From Gynuella sp050296195 (lineage in GTDB: Bacteria > Pseudomonadota > Gammaproteobacteria > Pseudomonadales > Natronospirillaceae), in assembly GCF_050296195.1 (NCBI RefSeq), contig NZ_JBNKRB010000018.1: a DNA stretch of 64,000 bases; one strand, written 5' to 3'. The translations under genes and the position numbers were made by a program. Shown here piece after piece: positions 17,220 through 25,200 of this stretch. The notes below the pieces were generated by a model that made no database searches, was not told the origin of the DNA, and saw nothing but the letters and a program-made list of their open reading frames with translations. How positions within the stretch are numbered: the first letter of the stretch is position 1; every line of letters begins with the position of its first letter.

Positions 17220-17220
17220 A

Positions 17221-17865
17221 TTAGGAAGTTCTATTTTCTATCAGCATTATAAAATTGCGAATACTGTAGTAACCGTGCTTTTTAATCCATGGCAATGATT
17301 TCAATGCCAATAACCCTGCATCCCATATTTCATTATTGTTTAACGCTTCAAAGGTTTGCTCGCCAGATACATTGCAAAAAAAACAACGAAACCATGACGG
17401 GTTAGTACTCAACGATTTGTTCTTAATGGCTTGTTCGATGACGGAAAAAAATCCATCTGGAATCGTGGCATCAGTTTCGGTACTGCCACGGGTACCAATA
17501 TTACCAATAAAAGCTTTATATTCTTTCCCGTCAATATTCCAGAGTTCGATCGATACCTGATCCGGATCGGTTTGACCCCAGAGGGAAGCAAGCAAGACAT
17601 GGAAAGAATTGACACAGAAATTGTGCAATGCGTCATTGATTGCACTGCGCCCCGAGCCGATGCCTGCGAAACTTTCCGTAACGATTCGTCGGTCCTCAAG
17701 CAACACCTCCACTTCCAGACAACCGTTTTGTTCTCTGGGATACCAGATAGCTCTGATCGCAGGTAGTTTGCCCAAAGGAACAATCCACTCATTGCTGATT
17801 TGAAACTGTATTTCATGAGCAGACATCAACTCAGATAATTCTTTTTCAAGTGTTATTGGTTCCAT
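17221..17865 (-). CDS. Unknown protein coupled to a phosphatase gene
   Basis: A 214-aa soluble protein with no signal peptide or membrane segment. A central block (SFAGIGSGRSAINDALHNFCVNSFHVLLASLWG) resembles what I recall of the DUF6348 family, but I am not sure. A cysteine pair in WFRCFFCNVSG is notable. The last codon and the phosphatase ATG are separated by a single base, which suggests equal expression and a shared role. I do not recognise a function. Confidence 0.6.
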   Translation of the reverse strand: MEPITLEKELSELMSAHEIQFQISNEWIVPLGKLPAIRAIWYPREQNGCLEVEVLLEDRRIVTESFAGIGSGRSAINDALHNFCVNSFHVLLASLWGQTDPDQVSIELWNIDGKEYKAFIGNIGTRGSTETDATIPDGFFSVIEQAIKNKSLSTNPSWFRCFFCNVSGEQTFEALNNNEIWDAGLLALKSLPWIKKHGYYSIRNFIMLIENRTS

Positions 17866-18040
17866 GAAGTACCTTGTGGTTTAGAATATCCCTGCACTGC
17901 CAAAGTGACATAGTCTTCGACATAAATACTAATTTTATGCGGCATTCCAAGATGGGTAGACTTTATTCTCTTTCATTGAGTACCAACATATATTGAAACC
18001 CTGTCAGCGACAGAACGTATACCAGATGTCCGCTACAGCT

Positions 18041-18817
18041 TTAATACCCCGCAACCCTCAGGCGGTCTTTAAAGGTCACAACCAGAATATCGCGATAGCC
18101 CTCCACGGCAGGATCAATCTGTTGGATGGCGGTGACGCCATGAAGAATTTCCCGGTCATTAACGATGGCCATACTCATGGGTTCACACAGGGTAAATTCG
18201 TCGAGCAGGTTATGGCGGTGATCGAAAATCTGGCTAATGCCTCCTTCGACACCATGGCGGTTGATCAGTACCATCATGACGAAATCGACTCCATCACTGT
18301 GGATACCTTCTGGCGTTGGCAGGCCACGTTGGTGATGATTGGCGTCGATCCGAAACTGGTGAGCTTCGATATGCCAGCTAGCCTCAGGAGCCAGGCGGGA
18401 AAAGATCCGGCAGCCTGTGTTCATCAGTGCGACAAATATGCAGCTGCTTTTAACAACATCGGCAATCGGTTCATAGTAGCGCAGTATGCCGCCATTCAAG
18501 GGGTTGTAACTCAGGCTCTGGTAATGAGGTTGATGCGGTTCCGGCCGCCAGGTGTCAGTACCCGGGAGGGCACTAAAGGTGGCATGACGGCGACGCCGAT
18601 AATGACCACCATCGGCCATGTAGGGATCCTCTTTCAGGTCATGCCAACTGTCTGCAAACAGTTGCCAGTCATTCAGTGCAGCCGGGTCATCGGTCAGCAA
18701 CCATTGCCGCAATTCCTTTGCCGCTATGTGGGCATAATAGTGCTGCTGCAGGATCTCCTGAAGATCATCGATCAGACCTGGATCGTCAACCGTATCGTCT
18801 CGCACCGGTTCAGTCAT
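18041..18817 (-). CDS. 2-oxoglutarate/Fe(II)-dependent dioxygenase (BsmA/IDO-like)
   Basis: A 258-aa protein of the 2OG-Fe dioxygenase family that includes bacterial free-amino-acid hydroxylases such as L-isoleucine dioxygenase. The metal-binding H-x-D is in PTPEGIHSDGVDF, the distal His in REILHGVTAI, and an Arg near the C-terminus (EGYRDILVVTFKDR) would hold 2-oxoglutarate. The RRRRHATFSALPG stretch is a family hallmark. It is divergent from the ATP-grasp operon with about 180 bases between starts. The shared regulatory region suggests that it hydroxylates a building block or product of that pathway. Confidence 0.82.
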   Translation of the reverse strand: MTEPVRDDTVDDPGLIDDLQEILQQHYYAHIAAKELRQWLLTDDPAALNDWQLFADSWHDLKEDPYMADGGHYRRRRHATFSALPGTDTWRPEPHQPHYQSLSYNPLNGGILRYYEPIADVVKSSCIFVALMNTGCRIFSRLAPEASWHIEAHQFRIDANHHQRGLPTPEGIHSDGVDFVMMVLINRHGVEGGISQIFDHRHNLLDEFTLCEPMSMAIVNDREILHGVTAIQQIDPAVEGYRDILVVTFKDRLRVAGY

Positions 18818-18959
18818 TGGGCTCGTCCATCATTGAGGAAGGCAGAGTGTATCAATTTCTTTTCGGTTGTTGAAAAACATCCTGCATGGGTTCATAAAAT
18901 CCTGCCCACCGCTTCCTGGCAACTGTGCGCCAGCGGGATGATCACGTTACAATCTATTG

Positions 18960-18977
18960 ACTGGCATGACAGCCAGT
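18960..18977. promoter_or_regulatory. Palindrome ACTGGC-N6-GCCAGT before the ATP-grasp gene
   Basis: A perfect 6+6 inverted repeat with a six-base spacer sits 22 bases before the ATG of the ATP-grasp gene. It may be an operator for an unknown dimeric regulator of the oxygenase/ligase cluster. Confidence 0.35.
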
Positions 18978-18999
18978 ACTGTGATCCCGGAGACATTGA

Positions 19000-20133
19000 A
19001 TGTCCAGACTGTTAATAACCGGTGCCCGTGCACCGGCGGCATTGGAGATAGCCCGAAACCTTCACCAGCACGGCCATGTTGTGTTTGCTGCGGATTCGTT
19101 ACGTTTTCCGCTGGCGGCCAACAGCCGGGCGGTCAGCGCTTACCATATGATTCCGGCACCCCGCGATGGCATTACTGCTTATACCCAGGCATTGCTGGAG
19201 ATTATTCAACGTGAACACATTGACTATCTGATTCCCACCTGCGAAGAGATTTTCTACATTGCTTTTATTCGCGAGACGTTAAACCCGTACTGCCATGTTT
19301 GCTGTGGTGACTTTGATCTGCTCAGTCGCCTGCATAGCAAACTTGAAGTCCTCGACCTGTGCAATGCATTACCGGTGCAAATCCCCGCAACGCGGGTCAT
19401 CGAAGATATTAGTATGATGACAGACCGGGCGTTGGCCAATCGAGTGGTCAAAAGCGAGTTCTGTCGTTTTGGCACGGGTGTGTTATTACATCCTACCAAC
19501 AGGCAGTTGCGGCAACTGCATCATCATCGGCATGGACGTCTGCTGTGGCAACAAAAACTCACCGGTAATGAGTATTGCAGTTATGCCATTGCAGTGAATG
19601 GTGAGGTATTTGCCGAGACTATCTATCGCCCACGGCATCGTTTGACTTCAGCAGCTGGCATTTATTTTGAACCGGTTATGCATCCGGGCATTTCAAAGTT
19701 TATTGCAGCATTTTGCCGTTATTATAAATTTGAAGGCCAGGTTGGTTTTGATCTCATGGTTATCGAAGATCAGGTGTATCTGCTGGAATGCAATCCGCGC
19801 TGCACCAGTGGTGTTCACTTGTTGACGGATGTGGATCTGTTCGCTGCGTTTACGGGTACCCGAAAAACCGAAGCGGTACCACGACCGGCAATGCTAACCC
19901 TGCCCATGTTATTGATCGGTTTACCAGTGGCGTTAAAAAAACTGCGTCTGCGGCAGTGGTACAGGGATTTTCGCCGGGCAAGGGATGCGATACAGCAAAA
20001 GGGTGACAAACCATTTCTACTGTTCTCCCTGCTAGCTCTGGGCGAGCTGGTCGTCAAAGCTTGGCGGTTGCGGTTGTCGCTTCGTCAGGCGTCAACAATG
20101 GATATCGAATGGGACGGAGAAGCAATTCGATGA
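19000..20133 (+). CDS. ATP-grasp family ligase
   Basis: A 377-aa protein with a pre-ATP-grasp Rossmann-like N-terminus (LLITGARAPAALEIARNLHQHGH) and an ATP-grasp fold whose metal/ATP segment reads FEGQVGFDLMVIEDQVYLLECNPRCTSG, with the catalytic E-x-N-x-R triad. Such carbamoyl-phosphate-synthase-like ATP-grasp enzymes activate a carboxylate as acyl phosphate and join it to an amine, thiol or hydroxyl. GGAG lies seven bases before the ATG. Its TGA overlaps the next start (ATGA), so the operon is translationally coupled. The substrate is unknown. Confidence 0.82.
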   Translation: MSRLLITGARAPAALEIARNLHQHGHVVFAADSLRFPLAANSRAVSAYHMIPAPRDGITAYTQALLEIIQREHIDYLIPTCEEIFYIAFIRETLNPYCHVCCGDFDLLSRLHSKLEVLDLCNALPVQIPATRVIEDISMMTDRALANRVVKSEFCRFGTGVLLHPTNRQLRQLHHHRHGRLLWQQKLTGNEYCSYAIAVNGEVFAETIYRPRHRLTSAAGIYFEPVMHPGISKFIAAFCRYYKFEGQVGFDLMVIEDQVYLLECNPRCTSGVHLLTDVDLFAAFTGTRKTEAVPRPAMLTLPMLLIGLPVALKKLRLRQWYRDFRRARDAIQQKGDKPFLLFSLLALGELVVKAWRLRLSLRQASTMDIEWDGEAIR

Positions 20134-21245
20134 TATCGGTGATTCAGCCACCACATGCTGCTTCTGCCAATCCGGTTGATCGTTATCTATCGGCTTTTAC
20201 CGGAAGTACGCAGCCGGTGATACAAAACGTTCAAACCCGCTTTGCCGTGTGGACAAACTCGAACGGTCTGGCACTGCCGGTCACCATCAATGATCATGAG
20301 TATGACAACAGCTATGTTTGTTCACCCTACACGGCACTGGTACCTTATTGTCTGGAGGAACTGGCGAAGCTGAATAATCCACTGCTCCGGGCCATGATCC
20401 GCCAATTGATATTACTGATGGCCGGAAGCCTGAAAAAGCATCAGATCAATAAAGTGGTGCATGTCAATAACTGGTTGTTGTCCACCAATCTTTATATCGA
20501 TGGCCTGAACTCTGACATGAGTGCGTTGATTAAGCCATTTACCTCTGCGTATAACGATCATGCATTGATCTTCAGATCGTTAAATGAATTCGCCAATGCG
20601 CAATTGCTGTCCGGCTTTCGAGAGGCAGGATGCCTGATCGTTCCGACCCGGCAGGTCTATCTTTATGATCCGTCACTGAAAGATTACTGCAGCACCCATA
20701 ATTACCAGATTGATCAGCGGTTGCTGACCAAAACGCCCTATCAACATGTTACTGGTGCTGCAATCGGTGTAAACGATCATGCCCGCATTGTCGAGCTGTA
20801 CAACATGCTGTATATACAGAAATATTCCCGCCATAACCCGCAGTTCACCACACGGTTCATCGCACAGATCAGTCAGCATCCTTACTTTGAACTGGAAGGG
20901 TTCCGTAATGCCAATGGGATACTGGATGCCGTGGGCGGGCGCTTCAGTATCGGTCATACCACAACCTTGCCAATTGTTGGTTATGACACCACCAAACCTC
21001 AAAAGCTGGGGCTATATCGTATGGTACTGATGTCGACCATGCAGCACGCCCATCAACAGGGTTTGTGTTTTAACGCCAGTTCCGGTGCCGCCGGCTTTAA
21101 ACGCCTGCGTGGTGCCGTACCGATGATTGAGTATTCTGCTGTGTATGTCCGCCACCTGCCCCGGGCCAGACAACGTATCTGGCAACGGCTGGCATTTATT
21201 TTGAACCGGTTGTTTGTGCCGGTTATGCAGAGATATGAGTTATGA
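20130..21245 (+). CDS. Unknown protein of ATP-grasp/Rieske operon, possible acyltransferase fold
   Basis: A 371-aa soluble protein. The start at 20130 overlaps the upstream stop as ATGA; an alternative start at 20061 would overlap by more than 70 bases. The first half has NNWLLSTNLYIDGL and a region preceding VPTRQVYLYD. The second half, with FNASSGAAGFKRLRGAVPMIEYSAVYVRHL, resembles the end of GNAT/FemAB-like acyltransferases in which a glycine-rich stretch precedes a conserved Lys/Arg. That reading is weak. Position between an ATP-dependent ligase and a Rieske oxygenase suggests an enzyme of the same pathway. Confidence 0.65.
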   Translation: MISVIQPPHAASANPVDRYLSAFTGSTQPVIQNVQTRFAVWTNSNGLALPVTINDHEYDNSYVCSPYTALVPYCLEELAKLNNPLLRAMIRQLILLMAGSLKKHQINKVVHVNNWLLSTNLYIDGLNSDMSALIKPFTSAYNDHALIFRSLNEFANAQLLSGFREAGCLIVPTRQVYLYDPSLKDYCSTHNYQIDQRLLTKTPYQHVTGAAIGVNDHARIVELYNMLYIQKYSRHNPQFTTRFIAQISQHPYFELEGFRNANGILDAVGGRFSIGHTTTLPIVGYDTTKPQKLGLYRMVLMSTMQHAHQQGLCFNASSGAAGFKRLRGAVPMIEYSAVYVRHLPRARQRIWQRLAFILNRLFVPVMQRYEL

Positions 21246-22240
21246 GCACAACATTATGCGGTTCACCATGGACGGCCGTCATCGCTGCGAAAACACTGAA
21301 GCGCAAACCGTTATCCATCTATTTCCAACAGCAACCTGTTGTATTGTTTCGATCCGGCGACCATATTGCTGCCCTGCTTGACCGCTGCCCACATCGTGGG
21401 GCGTTATTGTCTGCCGGCAAAGTCTGCGGCACTTCGTTGCAATGTCCGTATCATGGTTGGCAGTTTGATGGTTCTGGCCGTCAAACCGGGTTTCCCGGGA
21501 TACCCGAAACAGCGAAATGCCCTGCCTTCAACATCAAAGCTTTTGACGCGGTCGAAGATAGCGGTCTGATCTGGCTACGCGAACAGGTACCGGATGCTGA
21601 CACCGGACGGCGGTTTGTACCAGCGGTTCATCATTCACACACATGCTTCACGGTGGCAGCGTCGATCAACGCTGGGCTGGTCGACATTGCCGAGAATTTT
21701 CTGGATGCCCTGCACACGCATTTTATTCATCCAGGCAACATCCGCTCCCAGACTCACCAAAGGCATTTATGTGAGGTCACCGTGACTCAGGTGGAGGATG
21801 GTTATCAGGCTTTATATGTGGAAACAAAACAGCAGTCGGGATTGATCAGTCGCTTATTCGGGCAAGGCATTAGCCATAGTATCGGCCGGATACGACACCC
21901 TGGCATAGCGGAAATAGAATACCATTCAAACACCGGCATAGAGCTGTCGGTGGTGATTTATCTGCGCCAGGAGACCGGGCAGCGGTGTCAGTTGATTTTC
22001 CGTAATTATTTTCGCCGCCGGATTATTCCAGGCTGGTTGCAGCAGGCGGCGCTGGCACCGTTCCAGTATCTTGCCTTAAAACAAGATAAACACATTCTGG
22101 AATCGAGTGCCAATAACGTGAGCAACTGCCCGGATTTTCACCCTATCATCAGCCGCTATGATGTCATGCGCCCCTATATTGAAAAAGCTCTCCAAGGGCA
22201 GATTGATGACACCCATGAGCAATTGCAACTGATGCTGTGA
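21242..22240 (+). CDS. Rieske non-heme iron oxygenase, alpha-subunit type
   Basis: A 332-aa Rieske oxygenase. The 2Fe-2S ligands are in CPHRG (C49, H51) and CPYHGW (C68, H71). The mononuclear iron site is in AENFLDALHTHFIHPG, where N152, D155, H158 and H163 follow the family N-x2-D-x2-H-x4-H spacing. The start overlaps the upstream stop as ATGA. No reductase or ferredoxin gene is adjacent, so electrons must come from elsewhere. It hydroxylates, demethylates or desaturates an unknown substrate, probably the product of the operon. It converges on the giant ATPase gene with 11 bases between. Confidence 0.87.
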   Translation: MSTTLCGSPWTAVIAAKTLKRKPLSIYFQQQPVVLFRSGDHIAALLDRCPHRGALLSAGKVCGTSLQCPYHGWQFDGSGRQTGFPGIPETAKCPAFNIKAFDAVEDSGLIWLREQVPDADTGRRFVPAVHHSHTCFTVAASINAGLVDIAENFLDALHTHFIHPGNIRSQTHQRHLCEVTVTQVEDGYQALYVETKQQSGLISRLFGQGISHSIGRIRHPGIAEIEYHSNTGIELSVVIYLRQETGQRCQLIFRNYFRRRIIPGWLQQAALAPFQYLALKQDKHILESSANNVSNCPDFHPIISRYDVMRPYIEKALQGQIDDTHEQLQLML

Positions 22241-22251
22241 GGAAAAGCAGA

Positions 22252-25200
22252 TTATGCGTCCGTGTTCCCTTCACCATCTTTAAGGCTGGTTTCCAGCGCT
22301 TTTAACTGTTCAGAAATATCCTGTATTTTTTTCTGGGTCTTTAAATCGATATCGATTTTACGATCCATGCTGCGCACCAATGGATACAGACTGTTTTGCC
22401 AGGTATTGGCCAGCACCGTAAGGATGTTTTCCAGTCCTGGTATTGGCGGTGCGGTCACATTCAATTGCGGTTCCAGCTTCACTTCCGGCGTCTGTTGGTT
22501 GAACTGGCTCAACAGCGACAGCAGATTCTGTTGAAAGCCGGCATTTTGCTGTATTTCCTGCAGACGTGCCTGTTGCTGCTGTTGTTGCGTATCCTGACCA
22601 ACACTGATGTGCTGATTAAGGTGCTGCATACCTTCCACCAGGTCCACCAGCTGCGCCACCACCCGGCCACCGATATCACCGTCACCGCCCATGGCTTTGT
22701 TGCGCTGAAAGTCTTTTTTGATCTGTTGCCAGCGTTGCTGCTGCTGTTCAGTCATGTGATCGCGCAATTCGGCGAGCTTAAGTAGGTTTTCTTCCGCACC
22801 GGTGGTCAGCAGCTGCGATTCTCCCAGGTAGTGATCATCGATCATCTGCATCAATTCATCACGATTCATGACCGCAGAGACTTTCTCTGCCATCTTGTTC
22901 ATGTTCCGGTAGCTGCCCTGCAATTTAAATGAGGGTTCGGTCCGGTAGCGATCATCCTGAGCGGCAGAGGCAATGTATTGCTGATTGATTTTCAGCACCA
23001 CATCCTGAATGACAAACAGCTTTTGCAAAACAGTTTTCATTTCATTCAGCTCAGCACCACTGTAAGGATATTTGAGATCCGTCGCAGCAATTGCCTCACC
23101 ACCGGCCATGGCAATGATTTTATATACGTCATCCATTTCCCGGGTTGCCAATGGTGCCAGCACGGAATTGGAGGTCAGGGAGTTTTCGATATAACTCAGG
23201 GCAAACTGTTCGTCCATACCACCGAGAATATCACCGAGGTTATAAATGTCTGCCCGGTTGGCGAGCATGTCCGGCACTTTGAACGCCTCGCCGGATTCAG
23301 TATAGGGGTTACCGGCCATGACCACACAGAACTTACGACCGCGCATGTCATAGGTTTTGGTCTGGCCTTTCCAAACCCCTTCAATCCGCCGGGTGCCGTC
23401 ACACAGGGAGATGAATTTTTGCAGAAATTCGGCGTGGGTATGTTGAATATCGTCGAGGTATAACATGACGTTATTGCCCATTTCCAACCCAAGGTTGAGT
23501 TTTTCCAGTTCCTGCCGCGCAGTGGCATTGGGTGCCTGGGCCGGATCAAGAGACAGAACGTCGTGTCCCAGCGAAGGACAGTTAATCTTCATGAAGATCA
23601 ATCCCAGACGGTTGGCCACATACTCCATCAATGTGGTTTTACCGTAACCGGGCGGCGAAATCATCATCAACAGCCCCATGAGGTCGGTACGCTTGTTCTC
23701 ACCTACAGTGCCCATCTGTTTGGCCAGGTTGTCGCCAATCAATGGTAAGTAGGATTCATTGATCAGACGGTTACGCACAAATGAACTGAGAGGACGGGGT
23801 TTAAATTCATTCAACCGCAACTTCCGCCGCTCGGTCTCAATAATGTCCTGCCGTAGCTGAAGGTAACGATGATAACCAGGCACCACTTCCTGCTCATGAG
23901 TACGTAGCCGTAACATAAAACCATCGACAGAAAAGCGCAGACACTGCTGTTCCATTGTTGGGTGATCACCGAGCAGGCCAGACACTTCGAGTTCCAGGTC
24001 AGTCTGCGTGGATCGTCGTTCTATACGTTCCCCAGCATTCAGCAGCGCCACCGCTTCCGGCACGTAGCGTTGCAGATGTGTCAGCTGCCTGCGTTTCACC
24101 ATAGCAGTCAGCCAGGCTTCACCAAGCTTCCAGCGTTCATGAATAACGCCGTGCAGTTGTTCCTGGGCGCTTTGGTAGGTTCGCCAGCTCGCTTCATCCA
24201 GAGAGCGACGGAACTCTTCTATCAATAACTGAGCATACTGACTGCCGATAAACTCCAGCCGTTCACGCCCCAGCTCGGCCACCAGATAGGCGGCACTTTG
24301 CTGTTGTTCGAGACCGGAAAAATCCATTGGATACTGTTCCAGAAATTCCGCCAGATGTTGGGTCACTTCCTGTTCGAGGTTCTGAATCGCATCTTGGTCA
24401 CCATACAACTGCTGCAACAGCGCTGCTGACTGGGCACGCTGCTGCCAGGTGGCTGCCAATCCGCTGAGTTCATCGATACGGGCCCTGCCGGGTAATACCT
24501 TCTGAGTGCCTAACGGCTGGATCAGGTTAGCCCAGTATACTTGCGCCAGTGCTCTGGAACGCGGATTGAAGACCAGCAGATCAGCGCTTTCCAGCGCCGG
24601 GATCAATTGTCGCAGGATTTGTGCGGCATCCACATCATGTACGCCTTTCTGATAACCCTCGCGATAACGTGGCGTGGCAAAATCACGCACCAATTTTAGT
24701 AACCGGTCTTCATCCAACAGCGCCTGCGCAAGTGTTTCGCGGTCAAACTCAACACCTTCTTCGGCAGCCTGAAGCACCAGCAATGCCAAATATTCCGACC
24801 GGTAAACCTGTTTTGATTCGGAGATCAGTGACATGTCCCAGTATGGTTTGAGGGCATCAAGTTCGGGGTCCTCAACCGTTTCAAAATACTGGGTTCCGGC
24901 CAGATGAAAACAAAGCCGTCCATCACGGGGCAGCATGGTCAGATCCAGTTCCTGGGTATTGACGCTGAAGCGATGACGTGGCCCCAGTTTGATGACATTA
25001 CCACCATCTTCATAGATGTCGGTTTTATCCCGTAGTGATCGCAGCGCCTGCTCGCTGATGCTTTTCAGGCGCGCTTCGATGTCGTCGGCGTTGACACTGC
25101 TTTCCAGTTCACGCAGCCGTTCAATGGATTCTTTGGCTTTCTGCACCAGGACATCGGCGGCAAAAAAGGTATTCAGTTCTTCGGCATCGGTAAACTTGAG

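Noticed and set aside
17993..19015. 340-codon plus-strand ORF
   Set aside because: It is antisense to the 2OG-Fe dioxygenase gene, whose protein has clear metal-binding motifs.
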